NCBI GenBank assembly: GCA_033064195.1
Contig: JARBJD010000007.1
Location: 124,001-188,000 of the forward strand
DNA length: 64,000 bases
Direction of reading: 5' to 3'
Source of the DNA: Blattamonas nauphoetae
Taxonomy: Eukaryota > Preaxostyla > Oxymonadida
Part shown: positions 21,476-33,400 of the stretch, piece by piece
Position numbering within the stretch: position 1 is the first letter of the stretch
Layout: every line of letters starts with the position of its first letter
Notes under the pieces: generated by a model
Database searches by the model: none
What the model was told of the DNA's origin: nothing
Seen by the model: the letters and a program-made list of their open reading frames with translations, nothing else
Program-made: the position numbers and the translations under genes

Positions 21476-21615
21476 AGAAGAAAAAAGACCAGCTCAATTT
21501 TATGTTGGGTATTTCAACAAATCAACAACAAATTGGAAATATGTGAAAGGAGAGAGAGGTCGAATGGAATTACAGACTGAAGAAAAGTATAGAGTGCATA
21601 AGAACTGATGATGAA

Positions 21616-22011
21616 TTACTTGTGCTTGTCGATGGTTGAGAGAAGATTTGATTCGTTTGCCCCCGAAAATTCTGCAACCTTCTTCCCCTTTTTCCAAAAG
21701 CGAAACGTTGGAACACCTTGGATGGAATCTACCTCGTCAAGGTCACGGAGCTCGTCCACATCACAGTGGATGAAAGTCACGTTAGGATATTTGCCGGGGA
21801 GATTTTCAAAGACAGGCTTGATCTTTTGGCAGGGGCCACACCATGTTGCACTGAAATCAACGACAACAAGATCATCTCCATGTTTGTTGAGTTCGTCTTG
21901 ATATTGTGAGACAGTTTTGGCGTGAATAATTGACTGGAAGGAAAGATACACATGAGTATATCCGAATAAATGAAAACGATAACAATAGAATGAGTGAAGA
22001 ACACAAACCAT
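21616..22011 (-). CDS. Thioredoxin
   Basis: Exon 1 is only the ATG (22011-22009). A 75-bp intron (21934-22008, GTTTGT to TTCCAG) follows, and exon 2 runs to the TAA at 21616-21618, giving 106 residues. It is a small cytosolic disulfide reductase. The fold is complete: VVVDFSATWCGPCQKIKP with the CGPC active site, the cis-proline in IQGVPTFRFWKKG, and the final FSGAN helix. The start MSIIHAKTVSQYQDEL matches typical thioredoxins, which is why I prefer the isolated ATG over reading into the intron. It shares a 167-bp divergent intergenic region with the surface-protein gene at 22179. Confidence 0.92.
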   Translation of the reverse strand: MVCVLHSFYCYRFHLFGYTHVYLSFQSIIHAKTVSQYQDELNKHGDDLVVVDFSATWCGPCQKIKPVFENLPGKYPNVTFIHCDVDELRDLDEVDSIQGVPTFRFWKKGKKVAEFSGANESNLLSTIDKHK

Positions 22012-22178
22012 TTCGATAATTCGTATCCCACATTTGCGAACTTTATGTAGGTTCTCCAGAATATCAGAGTGATAAGTTCGCAATATATTAGATTGTGTGG
22101 GAGGGCGAGTTCATTGAAGCAATGATAATCTTCTGTAGAAATCAGTCGTTTCGATCAAAACATTATTTTTCTTTATGA

Positions 22179-25100
22179 ATGCTCTTATTCAAAATTTCTT
22201 TATTAAGCATATCAATCCTCACTAATCCTTCTACATTGCCTCTTTTTTCCCATCCACTTCCACTTGACTTCCGATTTAATTCACATCACCAACCATTCAA
22301 CCAACAAAATGCTGTCCCAGATTTACCAAGCTACGCTGGGCCTGGAGGAATAGACGATGCCTCATGTGGATTTGATGAAGATAACACATGCTATAGTATC
22401 ACAAAGGCAGTCGCCCAACAAGTACTTCGAAGCAACGAACATATCATAGTCGGATTTCCTCAGGTTCTTGTTATTGCTTCTGCTATCTTTAATGGAACTC
22501 AGAGTATCACAACAGCAATAGAAATTACGAAAAGCCACACGAATCTTGGTCCTGATAGACCAATTATTGATAGGAAAGCCAAATCACAATTCAAAATGAC
22601 AGTCGATCAGTTATTTCGTGTTAGCTCACTCAAATTTCATATTGACAATTCCACCGAGGATGCATCCATGTTTAGTATATCCTCGGGGACTTTTTATCTT
22701 CTGGATTGCTTATTTACGACCAAGAAAACGGGAAGTATCTGGTATTGCAATCTTCTGGAGATGTCACGAACTGGTTCTGCGGTCGTTGAGGACTGTGCAG
22801 TCCATGATTTTGTATCGCACAGTGAACGTCTAATTTACTCAACTTCTTCCAAGTCCCTCACCATCTCGAGAACAGAACTCATCGACTATTCAATCGGTAA
22901 AGCAGCTTGGGGGGTTATCGAGCTCGAATACACAGCATTGACTGTGTCAAAATTTGCGGCAATCAACTGTGAATCACAATACTACCCACTTTTTCTGAGC
23001 TCTTACCAACCACAAGCAGTTTTCTCTGATATGGTGCTTACTAACATCTCTTCGACCATTTACGCCGGAGCTATTTCACTCCGTTCAACTTCTGACAAAG
23101 AGATTATCTTTCGCAACATAACTTTCACGAATTGTGTTTACAAAGGTGAAAAGTATGCCCCATCCTGCATTGAGCTCCACTATCAAAACGTGTCCAAATC
23201 AATTGTCATGTCAGACCTCCACTTTCTCAACATTCAGAAATCCATGGATTTGATCTGGATTAGAGAGCAGGATGCTTCACTCTTCGTTAACTCCCCAGAA
23301 ACCTTCCAATTTGATTTTTGGACCTACTCAGATCGCTTCATCCACACATACGAACCAATCTTCGGGTCAAAAGTGACGTCAACTTTCTCCGATATCCTTC
23401 GCTACTCTTCGTCCACATTCACGGTGTCAAACTCACCCATCCAAGGCGGTCGTGTCCCTTCTGACAACCCTCGTTGTGGAGCGATGGAGAATCCCTGCTC
23501 GACAATCTCGTACGTCATTGCCGAATTGATGCGCACCCACCCCGGGATCCAACGGGAAATCTTCGTGATCGACAGTACTGTTGCTACAGCAGTCCAAGCA
23601 ATGTCAAACACAACACTGACAGGGTTCGTCCCCGAATCGTTCGTCTCTGTCGAAGGACCCTATATGGAAGGTCTCAGTGGTCATTTCGTGTGTTCTGGGA
23701 CAATACAACTGTCCTCATTGAACATGGAGATCAAGTCACTCTCGTCATCGGCCCTCTTCTTCCTCAACAACGGCAAGCTCAATCTTTCATCTGTTTCAAT
23801 CAACGCATCCATGAGCACATCGGTCAGTGCGAACCTCTTCCGCATCGAGTCTGGGAGTTTTTCTGCCGATCACTTGACCTTGATGAATCTCCGCCTCGGG
23901 CTGACCACAATCGTCATGACTGCATTCACTGGGTGCTCGATCACCGATTCTATCGTGCGAAACGTGACTTTCTATAGCTCGTTCCTAACCTGTCCGACTT
24001 TGATCCAGACAGTGGAAATCACAGTGACCAATCTTCAAATGGAGGGCATCGTCCAATCCGACAGATCCGTCCCTCTCTTTGTCCTCAACGCGACTGTACC
24101 GTTGATCACCAATTCAAAATTTGAGGGATTCCCATTTACTGATGATTTTGGAAGCGGCATCAAAGATGTCTGCCAATGGGAAGGTGGAATGATGAAGTTT
24201 CAATCATGCGAAACGACCATCCAAGACTCCGGGTTCTCCAACCTGCCTTATGGTGCCATCCACGTTGACCGAGGGACATTGACCCTCCACAATATTCTGT
24301 TTATGGAGAACGGAGTGGAAAAGGGATATGTTGGGCAACGGCGGAATGTGTGGTGCTCGACAATGGGCGTTGTGAACCTCCAAAATATCGTCGCAGAGAA
24401 AGATGCGTCTGGTTTGTGGATTTCGCATGACAAGAGCTGTACAATCAACGCAATCTCCCCTCAATCAGGAGATCGCGACGAAGCGATTCTGAAGAATCTT
24501 TTCTTCCAACCACAAATCCATTCATTTGAGTTGGAGAATGACACCGTACGATTGTTTGGGAAGAGCCTCTACGCCTGCGGCACGACAATTGTTGCATACG
24601 CGACAGTGGTAGTTTCTGATATGGTGCCCACCTTCAATTGTGAATCACTCAACGCCACTGATGGGTCGATGTTGGAGTGCAAGATCGACATAAAGACAGT
24701 GCTCAGTCTCGGGTGCGAATGCAGACTGAACGTGACGGGACCGGGGAATTACACCGCAATCTCTTCTTTTACTCTCATCAACGAGACTCTTCCTTCAACA
24801 TCAATCGTGTCAGGACCATCAATTATCCTGCTCATCTTCTTCGGCATTGTTTTTCTTGCTTTTTTTGGATTGGTGATGGCGGCGTGTGTGGAGAGGAACC
24901 GACGGAAAAAGGATCTGGACTTGTTCAAGACTCCAGAGAGTGTCGGAGAGCTTGTGTCACGCTATCGCACGATCTACTCCCAAGGAATGCCCGCACACAT
25001 GAAGACAATGTTATCGGAGATCTCGCAAGAGATTTCACACATGACAGAGGATGACCGTGTGAAGGCTCGAAGTTTGATGTTTGGATCAGATCTTGGATCA

Positions 25101-25235
25101 ATAAGACCACATTCAGCGTTTCCAAGGGTGAGAGAGGAGTTTTCTGGCTTTCAGAGGGAAGGGATGCCGATGGGAAGTATGCCTCGATATACTCAGTCGA
25201 TCCAGTTTCATCGAGACACAGAAAAGACTCTCTGA
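22179..25235 (+). CDS. Large surface protein, beta-helix ectodomain with C-terminal membrane anchor (paralogue)
   Basis: A single uninterrupted frame of 1,018 codons starts at ATG 22179 with a signal-like leader (LLFKISLLSISIL). The ectodomain has two Cys-containing modules (SCGFDEDNTCYSITKAV and CGAMENPCSTISYVIAEL), each followed by short Ser/Asn/Thr-rich strands typical of a right-handed beta-helix. There are many N-glycosylation sites. A module near residue 710-760 (RRNVWCSTMGVVNLQNI, then WISHDKSC) matches the corresponding part of the 7,916 gene (RSNVWCTDNGVV, WITDKSC). A transmembrane helix (IILLIFFGIVFLAFFGLVMA) and a cytoplasmic tail end the protein. Unlike its paralogue it has no introns. 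Its TGA stop lies inside the first unit of the tandem repeat that follows. Confidence 0.75.
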   Translation: MLLFKISLLSISILTNPSTLPLFSHPLPLDFRFNSHHQPFNQQNAVPDLPSYAGPGGIDDASCGFDEDNTCYSITKAVAQQVLRSNEHIIVGFPQVLVIASAIFNGTQSITTAIEITKSHTNLGPDRPIIDRKAKSQFKMTVDQLFRVSSLKFHIDNSTEDASMFSISSGTFYLLDCLFTTKKTGSIWYCNLLEMSRTGSAVVEDCAVHDFVSHSERLIYSTSSKSLTISRTELIDYSIGKAAWGVIELEYTALTVSKFAAINCESQYYPLFLSSYQPQAVFSDMVLTNISSTIYAGAISLRSTSDKEIIFRNITFTNCVYKGEKYAPSCIELHYQNVSKSIVMSDLHFLNIQKSMDLIWIREQDASLFVNSPETFQFDFWTYSDRFIHTYEPIFGSKVTSTFSDILRYSSSTFTVSNSPIQGGRVPSDNPRCGAMENPCSTISYVIAELMRTHPGIQREIFVIDSTVATAVQAMSNTTLTGFVPESFVSVEGPYMEGLSGHFVCSGTIQLSSLNMEIKSLSSSALFFLNNGKLNLSSVSINASMSTSVSANLFRIESGSFSADHLTLMNLRLGLTTIVMTAFTGCSITDSIVRNVTFYSSFLTCPTLIQTVEITVTNLQMEGIVQSDRSVPLFVLNATVPLITNSKFEGFPFTDDFGSGIKDVCQWEGGMMKFQSCETTIQDSGFSNLPYGAIHVDRGTLTLHNILFMENGVEKGYVGQRRNVWCSTMGVVNLQNIVAEKDASGLWISHDKSCTINAISPQSGDRDEAILKNLFFQPQIHSFELENDTVRLFGKSLYACGTTIVAYATVVVSDMVPTFNCESLNATDGSMLECKIDIKTVLSLGCECRLNVTGPGNYTAISSFTLINETLPSTSIVSGPSIILLIFFGIVFLAFFGLVMAACVERNRRKKDLDLFKTPESVGELVSRYRTIYSQGMPAHMKTMLSEISQEISHMTEDDRVKARSLMFGSDLGSIRPHSAFPRVREEFSGFQREGMPMGSMPRYTQSIQFHRDTEKTL

Positions 25236-25717
25236 ACATCTCCTGCACAATGAGTGAAACAGAAAGGACTCTGAACATGTCCTGCACAATGAGCGAAACA
25301 GAAAGGACTCTCTGAACATCTCCTGCACAATGAGTGAAACAGAAAGGACTCTGAACATGTCCTGCACAATGAGCGAAACAGAAAGGACTCTCTGAACATG
25401 TCCTGCACAATGAGCGAAACAGAAAGGACTCTCTGAACATGTCCTGCACAATGAGCGAAACAGAAAGGACTCTCTGAACATGTCCTGCACAATGAGCGAA
25501 ACAGAAAGGACTCTCTGAACATGTCCTGCACAATGAGCGAAACAGAAAGGACTCTCTGAACATCTCCTGCACAATGAGCGAAACAGAAAGGACTCTCTGA
25601 ACATCTCCTGCACAATGAGCGACACAAAATGGACTCTCTGAACATCTCCTGCACAATGAGCGACACAAAATGGACTCTCTGAACATCTCCTGCACAATGA
25701 GCGACACAAAATGGACA
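25219..25717. repeat. 12-copy 41-bp tandem repeat
   Basis: Twelve units of ACTCTCTGAACATCTCCTGC plus CACAATGAGCGAAACAGAAAG-like sequence follow the surface-protein stop. Two early units are 39 bp long, so copies 1-2 and 3-4 form a dimer. Copies 5-8 share the GTCC variant, and the last three share a GACACAAAATGG variant. The 5' edge overlaps the final codons of the gene. The minus strand is open in all three frames across the array, which I take as a property of the repeat rather than coding. Confidence 0.9.
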
Positions 25718-25719
25718 TG

Positions 25720-26715
25720 ATATCGGGGTGGCGGGAAAAACTTGGGCGGGCTCTTAGTCGATTCTGGCACTATTTAGCTTAATTTTCACTTCATACAGTG
25801 CCTTTACATGTTTCCTATTTTCAAAAAACACCAAGTAAAAAAATCATTGTGTCCTGACCAGAGAGAACAGCGAGGTGAAAGATCAGATCTGAACGACTAT
25901 GACTCTTTTTCTCAACAAAATGGAAAATTTCAGACATTTAGACTAATTTACACTCATTTCAGAAGAAGATGTAGCAATTGAATCAATACATGACAGGGAA
26001 ATGTCATCGAGATTTTTAACTCTGTTTGAGAATCGCCGTTGTCACGTCATCTTTTTCAGAATGAAACGAATCGACCCCCTTCATGAATGCACGGGGCATC
26101 GTGGAAAGTGCCAATCATCACATCTGACGTCATGATCAAGCGGTGAAACACGACATCGTTGATTCAGGGATAAAACCAGACTGGTTTGTATTTCTTGCCG
26201 TTTTCTCATTACTCCTCCCGTATTCAAAGGAATCTGAATATAAACACTGAATTGCAATTTTTTTCGATCATCGACGTTGTTTTCAGGATCTTGGTCATTA
26301 TTCATCAGGATATGTTTAATCACCGTGCTGGACAGAAGCCACAGCCAGTTCAATGACTGGCTGGGAGATCAAACTACGAATTGACGACAAAGGAAGGATG
26401 ATCATCACGATTCTGGAAAAAAAACAGATGACATTTCCCTGTCATGTATTGATTCAATTGCTACATCTTCTTCTGAAATGAGTGTAAATTAGTCTAAATG
26501 TCTGAAATTTTCCATTTTGTTGAGAAAAAGAGTCATAGTCGTTCAGATCTGATCTTTCACCTCGCTGTTCTCTCTGGTCAGGACACAATGATTTTTTTAC
26601 TTGGTGTTTTTTGAAAATAGGAAACATGTAAAGGCACTGTATGAAGTGAAAATTAAGCTAAATAGTGCCAGAATCGACTAAGAGCCCGCCCAAGTTTTTC
26701 CCGCCACCCCGATAT
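25720..26715. mobile_element. Short inverted-repeat (foldback/MITE-like) element
   Basis: 289 bp at 25720-26008 are the exact reverse complement, by eye, of 26427-26715, separated by a 418-bp spacer without a transposase or other supported gene. The ends read ATATCGGGGTGGCGGGAAAAA. No 8-10-bp duplication flanks it; ATAT or TA may be the target, but these are palindromic and prove little. It is probably a recently inserted non-autonomous DNA transposon. Confidence 0.75.
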
Positions 26716-26857
26716 TCGTCTGGGGCGGGAGATCATGGATTTCCTCCATTCAAATAGACACCACAGTTTTTGTAACTTTTCTCATCCAAAAAATCTAATT
26801 TGTGTTCAAGTCATTATTTTTCGGGTTTGTTTTGAATTTGTTCTGTACCATAATCAA

Positions 26858-28404
26858 ATGCAAACAACAATCCAAATCGAAGAAAAGGAAGATAGTGAAG
26901 ATCTCGTCCATGACTATTATCTACCATCTCCTTTTGATTTGTACAGTATATTTTTTGTTTCCGAGAGCCATTTCTCAACGTTTTAGCTTCTCCCACAATA
27001 ATCAAAGAATCTCCTAAATCCTCCAAACATAAACACAAAAAAAAGACACCACCTCAACACAAGGTACCGAGTACTCCAAAGTCTCAAAAAAACACATCAC
27101 AACAATCGTACACGCCGAAGATCACAAAAGACAGTTCACCTCACAAAACTCCAGAACCAGATAAAAATGTGATTAATGAAATCTCAAATACACCAAAGCT
27201 CATTGAAGTTATGCCTGGCAAGTTTATTACACTCAAGAACCTCCGACTTGTGAGAGATATTTGTCTGGAACTCTGCGAACTCAACGAGCAAGGATCAGTG
27301 AATTCTCCGTCTCATATAGATAGTCCAAGTGATTCTGACGAGTATTACATGACTCATTCTGTCAAGAGACTGGGATTGAAATGGCAACAAAGATTTTCTC
27401 ATCTTCTGGACAAGAATGACAATCATTCGATAGAACTAGAACAAACTCCCGTAAAAACCGAAATTCATTCTTTTTCCAATCCTGTAATCACTCCAAATCA
27501 AGTTAAAACAGATTCAAGTGTAATAGAGGTCTTCCCTCCTCAATCTCGAAATCTCAACAGCAAACAAGGTGACTCAAGTTCTGAGACCCAGAAAAATCCT
27601 CTCATTTCTACACTTCAACCATCTACATCTTTCACCACTCCACCACATCATACCTCTCTCACATCAGAACCATCTCTAAACCCATCATCAATCACCTCAT
27701 TCTCTGCCAAGAATGAAGATCCATTTGAAATTCTTCCCTATGATGATCCACACGACAATTCATATCCTACTCTAGGAAAGGAACTCCACCCAGAACTCGA
27801 TGGCGAAGGTGGAGTCGAAATTGCTGACGACCCAATTCTGAACTTCTTCTCAAACACACGCTCTCCCATTCGTCCAGCATTCCCAGACATGGAATTAGAT
27901 TTCGAGAGTGATCTAAGTGATGCGAACGGGACGATCGATAACCCTGAAGATGCCAACAAAGACATCACCCAACCGTTGGAAGAGCCAAAGAAGACAAAAC
28001 GAAAACATCCGACAATCATCAAACGAGATGACATAGAAGATGATCTCGAATCGGATCACAACAGCTCGAAAGGAGAGCAAAAGAAGACAAGAAAGGATAA
28101 AAAAGGAGAGATTCGTCTGACTCCCTTGCCCAAATTTCGCACCAAAAAGGACAAGACCTCCCAATTCTTCCCAAATAAAACAGAAATGCCGATCAAGAGG
28201 CTCTTGTATTCCCCCCGTCCGATTCTCTCGGCCATTCCAACCACACCACCCCCCTCTTCATTCCCCCAACAACACCTCCTGACCCCGCCTGCTTCCTCGA
28301 TGCAGATAGATTTTGTCCCATACCAAAGTAAGCGGATCGATACAATGTCCATCCGGATCCATGAAGAGAGCGACTCACAACCGTCTGATTGGGAATATGG
28401 ATGA
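26858..28404 (+). CDS. Unrecognised disordered, Ser/Pro/acidic protein
   Basis: Exon 1 (26858-26945, from ATG: MQTTIQIEEKEDSEDLVHDY) and exon 2 (26987-28404) are joined by a 41-bp GTATAT-TTTTAG intron and give 501 residues. After a Lys-rich stretch (SSKHKHKKKTPPQHK) comes one short possibly folded segment (KFITLKNLRLVRDICLELCE, KRLGLKWQQRFSHLLDK). The rest is low-complexity Ser/Thr/Pro with acidic blocks (DMELDFESDLSD) and a basic region (KKTRKDKKGEIRLTPLPKF). The mix of acidic and basic patches would suit a nuclear or chromatin protein, but no domain is recognised and this is not asserted. The 305 bp that follow, to 28709, show no coding signal. Confidence 0.6.
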
Positions 28405-28709
28405 TGTCAGTTTTCAATTGTTGAATCAGGATGCAACACATATATTCCATAACGGTTTCTACAGAGATACTCTGGACAGAGATACTTTCTTCAGAATATC
28501 GAGATGCACCTTTCTTCTTCCAAAGGGTCATCTCCAAACATGATCTTTCTCTTCGATTTGAGTCTTAAGTGACATTACAGTGATTGTTTATCATCTAAAA
28601 TCTCATGTTAATTCTTTTCGATCCTTTTCAACTGTAGACACAAGAGTATTTCGCTTTGTGGGATTGTTCCAACTTATATTATGGGCAACCCTTAACGAGT
28701 TATTTTCAC

Positions 28710-30259
28710 ATGGATCCTTCTCAAGGAGCAGGTCTGTTGACTATTCATCAAAGCTACCATTTTGCTTGTCATTCAATACGTCCTTCCTTTCAATATACAC
28801 GCAATATTGGAGGATCTTCTTCAATTTTCCTATTTTGTTTCTTTGTTCATTTCTTCCTTGTTGCTAACGACTATCCTCTTTAATTTCCTTCATTCTCTCT
28901 TTCCATTCCAAAACTTTGCCACACTATCATTTTTATCCGGTTCAGGAGCTGTCCAGACACCATCAGACCTCGACAATCCGTGCCGTCTCATCGTGAACTA
29001 CCTTCCGTCCAACTTGACACAAGATCACCTCCAAGCACTCTTCTCACAATATGGTGCACTTGTTAGCTGCAAATTGGTCACATCACGAGTGAGTATACCA
29101 CTTTAACTTTTTTTTCACCAAACTTTTTTTTCCTCTCTAAACAATTTTGCAATCATTTATTTCACACTTACTAGCCGGCGAATCACTTGGATATGGTTTT
29201 GTTGAGTATTCAGCGCCAGAAGAAGCCAAACTTGCTATCCAAACACTCAACAGAGCAACAATCGAAAATAAGACCCTAAAAGTTTCTTACGCTCGAAATC
29301 CATCTCCAGAGCTCCGTGACACCAATCTTTTTGTCTCTGGCCTCCCTGATGATCTCGGTCAACCACAACTTGAACAACTGTTCTCACAATACGGATCAGT
29401 CATTCACTGTCATCTTCTAACGGATCCAGCTGGTCGATCACGTTGTTCTGGTTTTGTCCGAATGTCGCTCAATCAAGAAGCACAAGCAGCAATTCGAGCA
29501 TTGGATCAACAACAAATCAATGGGAAACAAATCAGCGTCAAAGTTGACAATCCAGCAGAACGCAAAAACCGACAATCTGGACGCCAGAAAAATGACAGTG
29601 GAATTTATGGTCAAGGACCTGGAGGTATTGCAAGCGCTCAAGGCGGAAGCAACGGCTACACAATCTTTATTTATAATCTGCCCGCCGCAGGTGAAGAAGA
29701 GTTTCTCCAGTCATACTTCTCTCAGTTTGGACAAATCCAGAAGATGTCTGTACCCCGCCACCCGACAGGTGCCCCACGTGGGTATGGCTTTGTTACTTAC
29801 GGATCCATCGAAGAAGCAAACAAAGCTATTCTCACCATGAACGGAGTAATTGTTAACGGCAAGGAACTCCAGGTTTCACTGAAAACTGACAAGCAGTCTG
29901 GTGGTGGTGGAGGAGGAGGGGGAGGGGGACGTGGACGAGGAGGCAACCGTGGCCAAGGAGGACAAGGGGGAGGAGCAGCCTATTCCGGCTACACCCAAAT
30001 ATCATCCCAGGGTGGTGTTTCCGGAATGGGACCCCAACATGCAGACCCAACAGCCCTACACCAGAACCTCCTCCAGCTTCAAACAAGATTGCAGGCCATC
30101 CATGGAACTGTTGACCGCAGTGAACAATTGAAACGCACAGGACAAATGAACCAAGTTGGTATCCTGACTGACGAACAAACACAAGCCTACAGCAACGAAT
30201 ACAATCAGCTCATGCAGCAGTACCAGCAGCTTCAGGCCCAGCTGCAAGCTGCACAGTAA
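28710..30259 (+). CDS. ELAV/Hu-like RNA-binding protein with three RRMs
   Basis: Exon 1 is tiny (28710-28731, MDPSQGAG); intron 1 is 214 bp (28732-28945), the longest placed here. Exon 2 begins RRM1 (CRLIVNYLPSNLTQDHLQAL), which continues after intron 2 (SLGYGFVEYSAPEEAKLAIQ). RRM2 has RNP motifs LFVSGLPDDL and CSGFVRM, and RRM3 has IFIYNLPAAGEEEFLQSYFS and RGYGFVTYGS. A Gly/Arg-rich linker (RGRGGNRGQGGQGGG) and a Gln-rich C-terminus follow. Such proteins bind AU- or U-rich mRNA elements and control stability and splicing. The unusual order, RRM3 before the Gly-rich region with no hinge between RRM2 and RRM3 beyond about 30 residues, resembles ELAV/CELF proteins. Intron 2 does not join in frame with canonical ends. 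Confidence 0.85.
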
Positions 30260-30486
30260 AAGTGGCTGAGGATGTTTTCTGAATTCAGTCCATTTTCGTG
30301 GTTCCGTCTCTTCGCCACTTCACACGTTCGGTTCACCTTTCATCCTTTGAACTCATTCACTGTTGGTATTAATCTCATTGTGAACATTTCTCTCACTTTG
30401 TTTTCTGGGAACGTGAAAAAGCAAACAAAGATTTTTCGAGGATAAAACTCCTCGAATTCTATGGAAAACAGGGTGAAATGAGGTAA

Positions 30487-33400
30487 TTAAGAAAATTTCA
30501 CCATCGTTGAGTGAGAGAAAAGAAGAGCGGAATTAAGATCAGAGTTGGCAAGAACATAATAGACATCGTTGATCCCCTTCTCTGTGCATGTCTGGACCTG
30601 AAGATTGGCATGCTTCGCGTCTCCATGTCGACGGAGCGACGTGAATCCAGTGGAAAGGAAAGGAAGTCCGTATGTAGGCACGGCCGTTCCAGAAAGATCT
30701 GACGGGAGAATATCTGCTGAGGTAGGGAATTCAAAAGATGGGAAAAGCAGGGCTGTGTTTGGGAGAGTGAAAAGACTGAGGATATTTGATCGATTGGACT
30801 TGATAAAGATAAATGTTGGTTGTTGGTGAGAGGTGAGTCTGAGATGGATGTTGTGAAGCTCGAAGATTGTGGGGATTGATGATCTGAGATTTAGTCCTCC
30901 AAGGACAAATAGGCGCTGCGTCGAAGGAGTTGCCAACGAAGAGATTGGTGGAGACTGAAGTTGTTGATCAGCTGAGGCAGCGGTGACATCAGACAGTGAG
31001 CGTAAATTTGTTGGATGAAGCTCCATAGAGAGTGAGTCCAACGTGATTACAGTTGATTTCGAACCTTGTTGATCAGTCGGGGGAGATGACTCGGAGAAAG
31101 AAAGATCCCGCCGATTCCTCGTCAGTTCGTCAATTCGGAGAGAGAGGAAGATGTTTGGTGTGTTGAACAAAACACCAGGATTGATTGGGCGACAAATTTG
31201 AAGTGGCTCAGTTCGATTTGTGTTCAGCAGAGAGAAGATCGTAGAGGAAGCATCGATTTGATTGAGGTTTTTGATCCTGCTTGGGAGCGGAATTGATGAG
31301 AAGTAGTCGTTAATTTGTAGAAAACGGGATAGAAAACGCTCAACTCCGATCCCAAGATTTTCTGCTTTCAAAGAGTAATCACTTCCTGGCGGTTTAGTCA
31401 TTGAACTTGACCTCTTTTCGTTTAAACGGAAGAAACGAGAGAAAAATGTTGGTGGATCAGAGAACCCGAGACTATATTGCATGAGAGCTTTGTCTCTGAC
31501 TCTTCCGAGAGACGAGAGACCGGTGTGGTGTTTTGCTGAGAAATAGGGTGCTGGAGCGAAGAGTCCTTCACGCGTTGGAATGATCAGACCAGTATGTGCA
31601 ATGAACGGTTCAAGAGAGAGGTCGTTGGATGGGAAATGAGTCCCGTGTAACAGAGACAGTGAAAGAGTATCTGTTGGAAGTTTCGTCATTTTGTGATGGT
31701 CGAGGACAGTCTGAAGAGCACCGTAAAGTGTTGAAGCGGAAAAGTTGAACATGAGACTCTCATTGACCATATGCATATCGGTATCTGGATGACCCTGCCA
31801 GAATGTTGGATGATGGACTGTCTTGAGAATCGAATCAACATCAAACAGAGCACCTTGCAAAAGGTTCTGAATTTCTTTGAGGGTACTTTCCACTATATTC
31901 GGATTGGACTCGAATGATTGAACAATGCGTGGAATTGTTGCCAGGAAATGAGGAGGAATTGCGTTGACATCAACAACAAAGTGCTGAACTGTATCGATAA
32001 TCTGATAATCACTGCACACATCCCAAGTCCTGTATGATGTGTCGTGATAATTGTTCGTCGTCACGACCAACGGACTGAGTGGATCAAGAGTTCCAGCGAA
32101 TGATATCAAGAATTGCTCGACGATTGAAAGTTGAGAAAACGAATTGGATTTCATTCTGTGGATGTGTTGAGTGGTTTCATCGATATTGTCGACAGAACGA
32201 TGGTGGAGAATGGTCTGCATGTACTGCCCCAATCCGTTGAGATGTGTGCTATCTTCCGGGTTCGAGATCCCACGATACACGGGCGGCCCATCATTCACAA
32301 TAAATCGGTCGGGAGAGAACATGGTCGCTTCAAGTTTTCTGAAGACAGCCATCGGGAGAGAGGCTGGGAGAGACGTGTAAATTTCCGTCTCTATCACATA
32401 GATTAGTTGAGAAACATTGACAAAATCATAGAGTCGCAGAGGGTTGTCGCTCTGGCTGTTTCGATTTGATTTTTGACTGGATTGAATCATCGCCTGAAGT
32501 CGTGAAAACCCAAAGGTGAGTGTTCTTGTGCTGAACGTGAACCAATCTTGAGTATTCGAACGATTGCGACTGTATTCCACAAGAAGAGCATTGAACATAA
32601 CAAAAAGGAACAGAAGGTGGCAGATCGAACAATATAATGGCCCGTTGATCTGTTCCTTTGAATTAAGGGCCTTGACCATATCCAAAATCGATTTCTGCGG
32701 GAAAATTTGGATGGCGAGTGTCAGACCATAAATGGCAAATCCTCGGAAAGTGCAAGGTGGGCGAATTTTTCTCTTGTCGATAGTCGACGCTGTTGCAAAG
32801 ACAATATTAGTGACAAGATCCATGTTACTCAGAGTGTCACATTCGGCGTTGATAATCCAAATTGCTGGTGGTGTGATGTCGTTTCCTGCATCCCCTCTCT
32901 TGTCACTGAGTCGAACTGTACTTGTCCCATTCGTCTTTTGGGACATAAAAGGAGTATCACCATTTCCACATCGATTCATCCATCGCCCAATCTCACGAAG
33001 GAAGATTGGAGCAGTGAATCGTATATCTGGTATTACAATCCAACCACCACGAGAGAGTACATTCTCAACATCTTCCTTGAAGGCGAACCACGTTGACAAC
33101 CAGGCCTGATCAATCTCCGAAGGAGAAGCATTTGTATCAAAACTAGTCGGACAGTAATTTCTGAATTTGGAGATGATGGAAAGATGGAGAAAAGGAACGC
33201 TCCTCTTCTTTGCGATACTTCTGAGATCAGTGATGATATTGATGGAGTTGTGACAGCTTTGGTAGGGATATGATCCTGCCGAAAGAAGAATGATTCGGAA
33301 AGGACACCTGTCGATCTCCGTTCCTGTCATGTACACGTTTCGTTTGAACAAATCCTCAATCCATGCCTGTCCACAATAGAAATGCCGAGATGAGACGATT

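Noticed and set aside
25113-25770. Three long minus-strand frames with repeated SLCRTCSESPFCFAHC-like peptides
   Set aside because: They are translations of the 41-bp satellite. All three frames are open because the unit lacks stop codons on that strand, and there is no start or splice evidence.
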